Assembly: GCA_937912115.1 (NCBI GenBank)
Contig: CALDOI010000232.1
Location: forward strand, 1-46,594
Reading direction: 5' to 3'
Length of the DNA: 46,594 nt
DNA from: an uncultured Bacteroidota bacterium
GTDB lineage: Bacteria > Bacteroidota > Bacteroidia > Bacteroidales > F082
Positions within the stretch are counted from its first letter, which is position 1; every line of letters starts with the position of its first letter. The notes beneath the pieces are model-generated. The model worked only from the letters and a program-made list of their open reading frames with translations. It was not told the DNA's origin and searched no databases. Made by a program: the position numbers and the translations under genes. Shown one piece after another: positions 35,599 through 44,701 of this stretch.

Positions 35599-35637
35599 CT
35601 CTTTTCGCTATTAAGCTAATTAGTAAATAATTGAACT

Positions 35638-38163
35638 ATGGATAAAAGGCAGTTAATAAAACAGAGCAACAAATGGGGTAGTGACATTGTTCCATATTTG
35701 GTTGCAATTGTAGTATTTTTATTGATTACGCTTATTTATTTCTCACCAGTACTTGAAGGCAAAAAATTAAAGCAGCACGATATAACCATGTTCAAGGGTA
35801 TGTCGAAGGAAATTGTTGATCATCGTGAAGCAACAGGTGAAGAACCTCTATGGACCAACTCAATGTTTGGAGGCATGCCGGCCTGGCAGATTTCAGTAAA
35901 ACATAAAGGTAATATGGTTACATACATTGATAAGTTAGTAACACTTTGGCTTCCCTATCCTGCAAATTTTGTTTTCTTATATTTCCTTGGTTTTTTTGTT
36001 TTGATGTTAGTACTTAAGGTTGACCCTTGGGTTGGTCTTATTGGTGCAATAGCATTTGCGTTGTCGTCGTACTTTTTTATAATTCTGGGCGCAGGACATA
36101 CTTCTAAAGCACATGCAATTGGTTACATGGCGCCGGTATTAGCTGGGATCATACTTACATTCCGAGGGAAGTATTGGCAGGGCGCCCTACTTACTGCTAT
36201 TGCCCTTGCACTTGAAATAGTATCAGGTCACCTTCAAATTACTTATTACCTTCTTATAATAGTAATTGTTTATGGCATCTTTAAATTAATTGAGGCTATT
36301 GCTGATAAACAATTACCCCATTTCTTAAAAGCAACCGGGATTTTAATTGTGGCTGCTATACTGGCGATATTAACTTTCACCACTAATCTTTGGGCAACAT
36401 ACGATTATGGTAAAGATACCATGCGAGGTAAACCCGAACTTTCAAAGAATACAGAAATTAGTTCATCGGGACTTGATAAGGACTATATAACTGCGTGGAG
36501 CGTTGGAGTTGGCGAAACCTGGTCGTTATTAATACCAAATGTTAAAGGAGGAGCATCGGGTTTACTTGGAAATGTAGACGCTATTAAAGAAGCTGATCCT
36601 GCCTACAGAAAAGCTATCTCTCAACAAAGCAATGCATATTGGGGCGACCAACCAGGTACTTCAGGGCCTGTGTATGTTGGGATTATTGTGATGTTTTTGT
36701 TTGTATTGGGGATGTTTATCGTTAAGGGAAAATTGAAATGGGTGCTTTTTACGGTAACTGTTCTTTCAATACTTCTGGCATGGGGTAAAAACTGGATGCC
36801 ACTCACTGATTTCTTTATTGATTATATACCCGGATACAATAAGTTTAGGGCTGTATCGATGATACTTGTTATTGCGGAATTGGCGATTCCAATATTGGCC
36901 TTTTTGGCTCTTGGGAAAATTGTAAGTGACCCATCAATTCTAAAAACAAAAAAAAGCCACCTCTACATTTCATTTGGTTTAACCGGAGGTATTGTATTGC
37001 TGTTTTATATCATGCCAGCTGTTTTCTTTGATTTTCTAAGTGCTGGCGAAAAATCGCAGTTTGCCGAACTAATGAAAGGCAATGATGCAGCTCAGGTAAA
37101 TATTTATCTAACAAGTCTTGAAAATGTTAGAATAGCAATATTCAAGGCTGATGCCTTACGAAGCTTTTTTATTGTACTGATAGCCGCTGTTTTGGTTTTT
37201 TTATTTTCGATAAACAAAATAAATAGGGTATGGTTAATTGTTGGATTAGGATTGTTAATACTTGTTGATATGGTAAGTGTTAATCGCAGATACCTTAATA
37301 ATGATAATTTTATCAGAGCCAGAGATTTCGAAATACCATTTAAGGCAAGCGCCGCAAATAACTATATCCTTAATGATAATAACCCTGATTTTAGGGTTCT
37401 GGATATTTCAAAAAGTACTTTTAACGATGCAAGTTGTTCCTATTTTCACAAGAGTATTGGTGGATATCATGGTGCAAAGCTTCAACGATATCAGGATTTA
37501 ATAGAAGCTAATATTCAGGGTGAGATAGAATCAATATATAATGTGCTATCATCAAACCCAACATTGGATAAAATAAACAATATGCTCGCTAACCTGCAGG
37601 TATTGAATATGCTTAATATGAAGTATGTAATCTTTAATCCGGATGGAATGCCGTTGATCAATAATTCAGCGTATGGAAACGCATGGTTTGTTGATAGTGT
37701 AGTAATGGTAGTTGGCGCTGATGAGGAAATTGCGGAGGTGGGAAATAATAACTTAAAGTCGACTGCCATTGTGGATAATAAATTTGCATCCCAGCTTGAT
37801 GGCAAAACATTTAGGAGGGGATTAAACTCAAATATTGCTCTAACCTCATATGCTCCAAATAATCTTGTTTATAATTATGAGTCAGATACTGAACAGCTTG
37901 TTGTGTTTTCAGAAATCTATTATAATAAAGGTTGGAATGCATACATTGATGGACAAGAGGTATCATACTTAAGAGCAAATTATGTTCTAAGGGCATTGGT
38001 TGTTCCTTACGGCAAACATATTATTGAATTTAAGTTTGAACCTAGTATTTGGGTTATTGGAGAACGCATATCATTTGTAAGTTCATTGCTATTGATTATT
38101 TTATTGTTAGTTGGTGTGGGATTTGGACTTAAGACTTCATTGAAGAAAAATAGCAATGAATAA
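35638..38163 (+). CDS. YfhO-family multispanning membrane protein (GT-C-like)
   Basis: An 841-aa protein with about 12 membrane helices. Large extracytoplasmic parts lie at about 55-105 and 565-805, and a last helix covers about 808-832. The first loop (GKKLKQHDITMFKGMSKEI) and the later FSEIYYNKGWNAYIDGQEV motif (about 758-776) are typical of YfhO/bacterial membrane protein family members. In Firmicutes YfhO relatives modify teichoic acids with sugars from a lipid carrier; in Bacteroidota the substrate is unknown. Its position just before the polysaccharide locus fits an envelope glycosylation role; inferred. Confidence 0.85.
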   Translation: MDKRQLIKQSNKWGSDIVPYLVAIVVFLLITLIYFSPVLEGKKLKQHDITMFKGMSKEIVDHREATGEEPLWTNSMFGGMPAWQISVKHKGNMVTYIDKLVTLWLPYPANFVFLYFLGFFVLMLVLKVDPWVGLIGAIAFALSSYFFIILGAGHTSKAHAIGYMAPVLAGIILTFRGKYWQGALLTAIALALEIVSGHLQITYYLLIIVIVYGIFKLIEAIADKQLPHFLKATGILIVAAILAILTFTTNLWATYDYGKDTMRGKPELSKNTEISSSGLDKDYITAWSVGVGETWSLLIPNVKGGASGLLGNVDAIKEADPAYRKAISQQSNAYWGDQPGTSGPVYVGIIVMFLFVLGMFIVKGKLKWVLFTVTVLSILLAWGKNWMPLTDFFIDYIPGYNKFRAVSMILVIAELAIPILAFLALGKIVSDPSILKTKKSHLYISFGLTGGIVLLFYIMPAVFFDFLSAGEKSQFAELMKGNDAAQVNIYLTSLENVRIAIFKADALRSFFIVLIAAVLVFLFSINKINRVWLIVGLGLLILVDMVSVNRRYLNNDNFIRARDFEIPFKASAANNYILNDNNPDFRVLDISKSTFNDASCSYFHKSIGGYHGAKLQRYQDLIEANIQGEIESIYNVLSSNPTLDKINNMLANLQVLNMLNMKYVIFNPDGMPLINNSAYGNAWFVDSVVMVVGADEEIAEVGNNNLKSTAIVDNKFASQLDGKTFRRGLNSNIALTSYAPNNLVYNYESDTEQLVVFSEIYYNKGWNAYIDGQEVSYLRANYVLRALVVPYGKHIIEFKFEPSIWVIGERISFVSSLLLIILLLVGVGFGLKTSLKKNSNE

Positions 38164-38201
38164 GGAAAGCTGATTTTCATTATTATTAACTACTATAGTT
38201 C

Positions 38202-39176
38202 ATGAAAAAAATATTGCTAACTGGTGCAGGTGGATTTATTGGTTCACATTTAGCCGAACTACTTGTAAAAACTGGCTTAAATGTTAAAGCTTTTGTTAGG
38301 TATAATTCGAAGAACGATTGGGGTTGGCTAGAACATTCCGAGTGTAAAAACGATATTGAAATTATCACTGGTGATATACGTGACAAGGATTCGGTTTTTG
38401 CAGCAATGCATGGTGTGGATACTGTTTTCCATTTAGCAGCTTTGATAGGTATTCCATATTCATATGTCTCGCCACTTGCATATTTAAAAACTAATGTGGA
38501 GGGTACATATAATATTTTACAATCGGCTAAGGTATTAGGCGTTGGCAATGTATTGGTAACATCCACCAGCGAAACTTATGGAACTGCCCAATACATCCCT
38601 ATTGATGAAAATCATCCTCTGGTGGGACAATCTCCTTATGCGGCATCCAAAATTGCTGCTGATCAGTTTGCACTAAGTTATTTCCGATCTTTCAATTTGC
38701 CCGTAAAAATAGTTCGACCCTTTAATACATATGGTCCCCGACAGTCGGCCAGAGCATTTATCCCAACAGTTATCTCTCAGGTTATAAGTGGAATTAACGA
38801 AGTGAAGCTTGGGAATTTATCTCCAACACGAGATTTAACATATGTAAAAGATACAGCCAAAGGGTTCATAGAAATTGCCAAATCTGATCTTACTATTGGA
38901 GAAGTTACAAATATTGGAATGAACGAAGAAATCTCCATGGGAAACCTAATAAAATTAATAAGTGAAGTAATTGGAACTAAAATCAATGTTATTTCTGATC
39001 AACAAAGAGTGCGACCTGATAAAAGTGAGGTAGAAAGATTATACTGTGATAATTCAAAAATCATTAAAAATACAAACTGGACTCCTGAATATAATTTGGA
39101 AAGTGGAATAAAAGGAACTGTTTCATGGATAAAAGAAAATATGAATCTATATAAACCAGATATTTATAATGTCTAA
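38202..39176 (+). CDS. LegB-like NAD-dependent nucleotide-sugar 4,6-dehydratase
   Basis: A 324-aa extended SDR enzyme. The NAD-binding motif is TGAGGFIGS (7-15), the active-site triad region STSETYG (121-127) and YAASK (Tyr146, Lys150). The segments YNSKNDWGWLEH, LIGIPYSY and NTYGPRQSARAFIPT match LegB, which makes the 4-keto-6-deoxy sugar for legionaminic acid. The conserved partners LegC, LegG, LegI and LegF are not in this window, so the final sugar is open. It heads a four-gene operon and overlaps the nucleotidyltransferase gene by 8 bases. Confidence 0.85.
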   Translation: MKKILLTGAGGFIGSHLAELLVKTGLNVKAFVRYNSKNDWGWLEHSECKNDIEIITGDIRDKDSVFAAMHGVDTVFHLAALIGIPYSYVSPLAYLKTNVEGTYNILQSAKVLGVGNVLVTSTSETYGTAQYIPIDENHPLVGQSPYAASKIAADQFALSYFRSFNLPVKIVRPFNTYGPRQSARAFIPTVISQVISGINEVKLGNLSPTRDLTYVKDTAKGFIEIAKSDLTIGEVTNIGMNEEISMGNLIKLISEVIGTKINVISDQQRVRPDKSEVERLYCDNSKIIKNTNWTPEYNLESGIKGTVSWIKENMNLYKPDIYNV

Positions 39177-39876
39177 ACGAGCTATAATCTTAGCAGGTGG
39201 CAAAGGAACTCGCTTAAAGCCATATACTATTTCACTTCCTAAACCTTTAGTGCCTATTGTTGATAAACCAATAATTGAGATTATTATCCAGCAATTGGTG
39301 AAAAATGGTTTTGATCATATTACATTAACAACAAACCACATGTCTGAAATAATAAAAGCATTTTGTGGTGATGGATCAAAATGGAATACCCGAATTGATT
39401 ATTCTCAGGAGGAGATGCCCTTAAGTACAATGGGACCATTAAAATTAATTCAGAATTTACCAGAGAATTTTTTGGTAATGAACGGAGATGTGTTAACCGA
39501 TTTGAATTATAGTGATTTTTATGATCATCATTTGAGTAATAAAAGCTTATTTACTATTTCTTCATTTGAGCGTGAACACATTAGTAATTATGGAGTATTA
39601 GAGGTTGGAGAAGATAATACACTAAAAAACTTCATGGAGAAACCAACCCATAAATTTGAAGTTAGCATGGGTGTTTATATGGTAAACAAAGAAATATTGA
39701 GTTTTATACCTGATAATATCATGTATGGTTTTGATCATTTAATGTTTGATTTGTTAGAGGCAAAGAGGGATGTTAATGTAAAAATGCATAGTAGTTATTG
39801 GCTTGATATAGGTCGTCCTGATGATTATGAGCAGGCCGAACACGACTATTATGAAATAATTAAGAAAACATTATGA
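39169..39876 (+). CDS. Sugar-1-phosphate nucleotidyltransferase
   Basis: A 235-aa single-domain NTP transferase. The signature LAGGKGTRLKPYT..LPKP spans residues 8-26, with NGDVLTD (about 105-111) providing the metal-binding Asp and SYWLDIGRPDDY near the C-terminus. There is no CBS or acyltransferase domain, so it is neither PtmE- nor GlmU-like in full. It resembles mannose-/heptose-/glucosamine-1-phosphate guanylyltransferases, but the base and sugar cannot be decided. Given the dehydratase directly upstream, it probably makes the nucleotide sugar that enzyme uses. It overlaps the next gene by 4 bases (ATGA). Confidence 0.87.
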   Translation: MSKRAIILAGGKGTRLKPYTISLPKPLVPIVDKPIIEIIIQQLVKNGFDHITLTTNHMSEIIKAFCGDGSKWNTRIDYSQEEMPLSTMGPLKLIQNLPENFLVMNGDVLTDLNYSDFYDHHLSNKSLFTISSFEREHISNYGVLEVGEDNTLKNFMEKPTHKFEVSMGVYMVNKEILSFIPDNIMYGFDHLMFDLLEAKRDVNVKMHSSYWLDIGRPDDYEQAEHDYYEIIKKTL

Positions 39877-40724
39877 TAGTTGCTGTAACAGGAAGTTCAG
39901 GGTTTATTGGAAGAAGGCTTGTCGCTAAATTACTTTCATATGGGCATAGAGTAATTGAGTTAGATATAACCGAAGGGTTTGATATACTCGATTGGGAAAT
40001 GGTTAAGAAGGTCGAAAAATTTGATGTTCTTGTTCACCTTGCTGGGTTTACCTTTGTCCCTTTGTCGTATAAAAGACCACGAGATTTTTATAGCTTGAAT
40101 ATTAGTGGTGTAATTAATAGCCTTGAATTATGTAGAATTCATGAGGCGAAATTTATTTTTGTAAGCTCGTATGTTTATGGAATTCCGGAATATCTGCCAA
40201 TTGACGAAAGTCACGTATTAGCAGGATTTAATCCGTATGCAGAAACAAAAATTATTGGTGAAAAAATATGTGAAAATTATAATAAGTATTTTAATGTAAG
40301 GTCTATAATTTTGCGTCCGTTTAATATTTATGGACCAGGACAAAATGATAACTTCTTAATACCTTTAATCCTTAAGCAAGCAGAATCAGGTGTAGTAAAT
40401 TTACTTGATCCACATCCAAAAAGAGATTTTGTTTATGTGGATGATGTAGCTGAAGCATTTATTAAAGCGGTTGAATCTGAAAAAATAGATTTTGATATTT
40501 TTAATATTGGATCGGGGAGGAGTTATTCTGTTGATGATGTTGTTAATCAGGTAAATTCTCTTTATAATAATAAATTGGAAATACATTATTCCAATATCGA
40601 ACGGGATAATGAGGTATTGGATACAATTGCAGATATTTCCAAAATAAAGGATGTACTAGGGTGGCAGCCAGTAATTTCATTTAAAGAAGGACTCGAAAAA
40701 ACAATAGTAAAATTGAACAGTTGA
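39873..40724 (+). CDS. NAD-dependent nucleotide-sugar epimerase/dehydratase (SDR)
   Basis: A 283-aa extended SDR. The NAD motif is TGSSGFIGRR (6-15) and the catalytic pair Tyr122/Lys126 lies in NPYAETK. RPFNIYGPGQ and RDFVYVDDVAEAF are family motifs. It is shorter than the LegB-like enzyme and not a duplicate of it. It could be a 4-epimerase, 4-reductase or dehydratase. It overlaps both neighbours by 4 bases, so translation is likely coupled. Confidence 0.85.
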   Translation: MIVAVTGSSGFIGRRLVAKLLSYGHRVIELDITEGFDILDWEMVKKVEKFDVLVHLAGFTFVPLSYKRPRDFYSLNISGVINSLELCRIHEAKFIFVSSYVYGIPEYLPIDESHVLAGFNPYAETKIIGEKICENYNKYFNVRSIILRPFNIYGPGQNDNFLIPLILKQAESGVVNLLDPHPKRDFVYVDDVAEAFIKAVESEKIDFDIFNIGSGRSYSVDDVVNQVNSLYNNKLEIHYSNIERDNEVLDTIADISKIKDVLGWQPVISFKEGLEKTIVKLNS

Positions 40725-42028
40725 AAAAGGTTCTAATAATAACATATTATTGGCCACCAAGTGGTGGTGGTGGAGTTCAACGCTGGGTAAAATTTGTTAA
40801 GTACTTACGAGATTTTAACTGGGAACCAATTGTATTTACTCCAGAAAATCCGGAGATACCATCATACGATACTTCCTTGCTAAGTGATATTCCGGCAAGT
40901 GTTCAGGTAATTAAAACCAGAATATGGGAGCCATATCAGTTTTATAAAAGGTTTACGGGCAGGAAAAAGTCTGATAAAATTCAGACAGCTTTTTTAAATG
41001 AGAAAAAGCAATCCTTTGGCTATATCGAAAACTTATCTATATGGATTCGTGGTAATTTATTTATTCCCGATGCTCGTAAATTCTGGATTGCCCCATCCGT
41101 AAAGAAAATAACGGAATTTTTAAAGAACAATCCAGTTGATGTAGTAATTACTACCGGACCTCCTCATAGTGCTCATATGATCGGTCTTGAATTAAAACGA
41201 AGTCTTGGTATTAAATGGCTAGCCGATTTTAGAGACCCATGGACTAACATCGATTATTATAAAGACCTTAAGTTAACCAAAAGAGCTAATCGCATTCATC
41301 ATAAGCTTGAAAAGCAAGTTCTTGAAGAAGCTGATGGAGTTACTGTTATAAGTCCTGGGATGAAAAAGGAATTTGAACAAATTGTACCTAAAGAATACCA
41401 CGTTATCCCCAATGGTTATGATGCTGAGGATATACTGGTTGTAGATAATAAAAAGCAAGTTAATGAAAAATTTAGCTTAGCACATATTGGTTCACTAACC
41501 AAAACACGAAATCCCATAAATCTGTGGCAGGCCTTGAGTCAACTTGTTGCTGAAGATAAAGAGTTTGCAAATGATCTTGAAATCCATAATATTGGAAAAA
41601 TAGATATAAGTGCTATTGAATCATTAAAGGAGTTTAACTTAGATCATTTTCTTAATCAAACTGATTATTTGCCGCATGATCAGGTCATTATCGAACAACA
41701 AAAGGCCACCTTATTATTGCTCCTTGTTAATGATACACCAAACGCAAAACTTATACTTACAGGAAAGATATTTGAATATCTGGTTTCAGGAACCCCAATT
41801 ATTTGTATTGCACCAACCGATGGTGATGCCGCAGCTGTTATAAACGAAACGTCTTGTGGTGGTTCATATGGTTTTAAAGAAGTAGAAAGCTTGAAAGCGG
41901 ATATTTATAAGTATTATAAACAGTATAAAAAGGGAAGTGTTATTTCGAACTGTATTAACATTGAAAAATATGAGAGAAAGAATCTTACATCTCAGATGGC
42001 GGAAACGCTCGATTCTCTATTAAAATAA
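40721..42028 (+). CDS. GT4-like glycosyltransferase with TTG start
   Basis: A 435-aa GT-B glycosyltransferase. The opening ITYYWPPSGGGGVQRW (7-22) is the glycine-rich acceptor-side loop seen in many Bacteroidota polysaccharide transferases. TTGPPHSAHM, LADFRDPW and VISPGMKKEF follow, with the donor half containing the LVSGTPIICIAPTDG loop. The start is TTG at 40721, which overlaps the TGA of the SDR gene as TTGA; no ATG lies near. It ends the operon, and its stop is 8 bases from the stop of the convergent GpsA-like gene. Confidence 0.87.
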   Translation: MKKVLIITYYWPPSGGGGVQRWVKFVKYLRDFNWEPIVFTPENPEIPSYDTSLLSDIPASVQVIKTRIWEPYQFYKRFTGRKKSDKIQTAFLNEKKQSFGYIENLSIWIRGNLFIPDARKFWIAPSVKKITEFLKNNPVDVVITTGPPHSAHMIGLELKRSLGIKWLADFRDPWTNIDYYKDLKLTKRANRIHHKLEKQVLEEADGVTVISPGMKKEFEQIVPKEYHVIPNGYDAEDILVVDNKKQVNEKFSLAHIGSLTKTRNPINLWQALSQLVAEDKEFANDLEIHNIGKIDISAIESLKEFNLDHFLNQTDYLPHDQVIIEQQKATLLLLLVNDTPNAKLILTGKIFEYLVSGTPIICIAPTDGDAAAVINETSCGGSYGFKEVESLKADIYKYYKQYKKGSVISNCINIEKYERKNLTSQMAETLDSLLK

Positions 42029-42036
42029 CGAGTTCC

Positions 42037-43020
42037 TTATATGTTGGTTATATTAGATACAAAGTTATTAATATCATACTTTTCCTCATTAAATACTTTG
42101 TATAGCTCTTTTAACATCAAATTCTTGGTTTTGATGCCTCGCTTCTTGGCAATTTCTTCAACAAAAATATTCACTGCTACTTTTCCCTCAAGCACAACTT
42201 TTTCAGATATGTAATCTGTAAAAAAGCCTTTTCCTATAAGTAATCCCAAAGTACGGTTACGGCTTAAATCGTTAAGCGCGGTTAGCGTAAAATCACCAAA
42301 TCCACAATAATTGAACATAGTATATTCTTCGCCTCCAAACTTTGAAATTAAGACTCTCATTTCGTTAATGGCCTTAGTTAGAATTAGCGATCTAAGATTA
42401 GGCGAATCGAAATGTGCGTCAACAATACCAACAATAATTGCATAAATGTTTTTAAGGATACTGGCTAGTTCAACACCCATCACATCGGTTGTGTAGTCAA
42501 GGTAAATGGAAGTGCCTTTAAATAATGATTCGAAGAGCTTAAAATGTTTTTCGCGTTTCGATGCAAGAGTAAAAGCTGTAGGCATATTATTAATAATCTC
42601 CCTTGCAAACGAGGGTCCTTTAAGGCTAACAATTTGATTTGGGATAATTCTGGCTAATGCTTGAGGAATTGTTTTTTGTCCATCTCCAAATCCTTTTGCA
42701 AGATTTACAATTATGGCCTCTTCGCCTATAAATTTGGCATTATCCCTGATATATGATACAATAATGCTTGATGGAATTCCTAAAAAAATGATATCTGAAT
42801 CCTTAAGGATAGTTTTATCAAATGTAGCTTTTAACGAGTGTTCGAGTTCAATGTTTGGAAAATATTTCCGGTTGACATGTTCATTGCTAATTGAGTCAAC
42901 AACATCTTGTTCAACAGATAACAAGAATACTTCATACTTTTCCTTCTGAGCAAGCACATTTCCCATTGCAGTTGAAATTGCACCACTTCCAATAAAGCAT
43001 ATTCTCAAATCCTTATCCAT
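42037..43020 (-). CDS. GpsA-like NAD(P)-dependent glycerol-3-phosphate dehydrogenase
   Basis: A 327-aa dehydrogenase. The Rossmann motif is FIGSGAISTAMG (9-20). NLAKGF, LKGPSFAREI, GVELASILKNIYAI (with the catalytic Lys) and LSRNRTLG are all in the family order. Several positions differ from housekeeping GpsA: GSGAIST for the usual GxWGTA, NLRS for NARA, and CGFGDFTLTA for GLGDLxLTC. The divergence and its place in the polysaccharide locus suggest a paralogue making sn-glycerol 3-phosphate or oxidising a similar polyol phosphate for a glycan. It lies 44 bases downstream of the flippase gene. Confidence 0.8.
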   Translation of the reverse strand: MDKDLRICFIGSGAISTAMGNVLAQKEKYEVFLLSVEQDVVDSISNEHVNRKYFPNIELEHSLKATFDKTILKDSDIIFLGIPSSIIVSYIRDNAKFIGEEAIIVNLAKGFGDGQKTIPQALARIIPNQIVSLKGPSFAREIINNMPTAFTLASKREKHFKLFESLFKGTSIYLDYTTDVMGVELASILKNIYAIIVGIVDAHFDSPNLRSLILTKAINEMRVLISKFGGEEYTMFNYCGFGDFTLTALNDLSRNRTLGLLIGKGFFTDYISEKVVLEGKVAVNIFVEEIAKKRGIKTKNLMLKELYKVFNEEKYDINNFVSNITNI

Positions 43021-43064
43021 ATTGTTTATTCTAACAAATAATTATAAACTAAACTATTATCATA

Positions 43065-44552
43065 TTATAATCTGTTCGCAACTAATTTTTTAATGGTGGT
43101 ATTAATTTTATCATTTACATCATCCGAGATATTTAAGTAATAAACAGGCACCATAAATAATATTGTTATTATACTGCTTCTGAGCAATATGTCCACAATA
43201 TAGTTCGATTGCTCAGGTAATAACAACGATACACCATAAGCTCCAATACCTATTAAATAAAGTAATACGGTTTTTACAGTAAATGGTTGCAATTTGTATT
43301 TAATGTAGAGGAATATGAATTTAATTGTGTTGTAAATAATTTTTGATAATAAGGTTGCGATCGCAGCCCCTACAATTCCATATATTGGAATCAATATTAA
43401 ATTTGTTACAACTATTAATACTGCAAAAATAAAGAGTAAATATGAGAAGTATTTGTAATGCCTTGAATTTACAATGATTTGAGGACTCATACCATTTAAT
43501 ATATCAACCAGATTTGCGAGTCCAATTAACAGAATTACATATTTACCTGGAAGATACTGAGAAGAAATTATATGAAAAACATTATTGATGTTTCCCCAAA
43601 TACCAATCATAAGCAGTAAACCAATTATACTAAGACTTATGCTACTTTTCTTGTAAATTTGGTTTATTTGATTCAGGTCGTTCCTTTTCCATGCATCTGC
43701 AATAACTACAGAGCTTATTTTTCCCATAGTTCGCATGGGTACCAGTATTAGTGTGCCAAAAAAGAAAGTAATTGAATAAATGCCTGCAGCGCTTAATCCA
43801 AGCATTCTTTCAATCATTATTGTGTCAATATTCATTACAAGCACCCCCGAATAGCTCGCGATTATTCCAAATAAACCTACGCTTAACATCTCTTTTGCAA
43901 GTCCGTTATCCACAAATTTAAAGTTGGGTACTATAAATAATTTCTTGTTATAAACGAGTGACCCGAAAAGCAAGATGCCCGGGGAGATCATTGCGATTAT
44001 ATATAGAACTACTGTTTGATGAAAATTTATCAAATTATAATAATATGGAATAATAACCACCAGCAGTAGTACCCTTTGAATTACCTCTTTGTAAATAATT
44101 CCTTTAACTGCATTGTACAAAACACGGTAGTAAGTATCAAGAACATTAAACAAAACTGTAGAAATAACCAGAGGTACAACTAAAAAATAGTAACTTGAAA
44201 ACAGGTTGTTGCCTTCTTTAGTTTCATCTAAAATATACTGCTTAAGGAAAATATATGCAGATAGAACAATGATTAAACCAACCAATGAAATAAGCAAAGC
44301 AAGCCCCAGATATCCATGATGTTTTTTATCATGATTTCTGAAGTAAGGGAATAGTTTAACAGTAACAGTATTCATACCTAATCCAGCGAATTGCGAAAGT
44401 AGAATCGAATATGAAACAAGAATCCTAAGTAGGCCTACTTCGTCGGTAGTAAAGAAGTGAGTAAAAAGTATAGCAGTGGTAATAAAACCTAGAACAACCC
44501 CAATATATGAGTATATTGAACCTGAGATGCTTTGTTTTTGTATAACGCCCAA
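43065..44552 (-). CDS. Wzx-like polysaccharide flippase (MOP superfamily), TTG start
   Basis: A 495-aa inner-membrane protein with about 12-14 hydrophobic helices. It has the MATE/Wzx-type opening (QKQSISGSIYSYIGVVLGF, 5-23) and an MOP-like central GLFGIIASYSGVLVMNIDTIMIE (about 232-254). It would flip lipid-linked repeat units across the membrane for surface polysaccharide assembly. The only usable start is TTG at 44552; the frame has a stop at 44577-44579 and no ATG in between. An 11-base A run directly precedes the start. Confidence 0.87.
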   Translation of the reverse strand: MGVIQKQSISGSIYSYIGVVLGFITTAILFTHFFTTDEVGLLRILVSYSILLSQFAGLGMNTVTVKLFPYFRNHDKKHHGYLGLALLISLVGLIIVLSAYIFLKQYILDETKEGNNLFSSYYFLVVPLVISTVLFNVLDTYYRVLYNAVKGIIYKEVIQRVLLLVVIIPYYYNLINFHQTVVLYIIAMISPGILLFGSLVYNKKLFIVPNFKFVDNGLAKEMLSVGLFGIIASYSGVLVMNIDTIMIERMLGLSAAGIYSITFFFGTLILVPMRTMGKISSVVIADAWKRNDLNQINQIYKKSSISLSIIGLLLMIGIWGNINNVFHIISSQYLPGKYVILLIGLANLVDILNGMSPQIIVNSRHYKYFSYLLFIFAVLIVVTNLILIPIYGIVGAAIATLLSKIIYNTIKFIFLYIKYKLQPFTVKTVLLYLIGIGAYGVSLLLPEQSNYIVDILLRSSIITILFMVPVYYLNISDDVNDKINTTIKKLVANRL

Positions 44553-44573
44553 TTTTTTTTTTTGACAAAAATA
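44553..44573 (-). promoter_or_regulatory. Flippase promoter -7 box and A11 tract
   Basis: On the minus strand TATTTTTG (44566-44573), an exact TAnnTTTG match, is followed after two bases by eleven A (44553-44563) and then the TTG start. The start point of transcription would fall inside the A run, giving a near-leaderless mRNA. Confidence 0.5.
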
Positions 44574-44606
44574 GCTTTATTCGCATAAATATAAGGCAAA
44601 CAAAAC

Positions 44607-44614
44607 TAATTTTG
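44607..44614 (+). promoter_or_regulatory. Possible -7 element of the methyltransferase operon
   Basis: TAATTTTG matches TAnnTTTG, 87 bases before the ATG at 44702. No TTTG at -33. The 149-base divergent region holds nothing else that I can name besides the flippase promoter. Confidence 0.3.
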
Positions 44615-44701
44615 CAAACCATGTAATCTAATACTATTAAGCTAGTGCTAATTTTATTATTCTTACTAAATGCATTGTTTAGAATTTAAATCAGGAATAA
44701 A

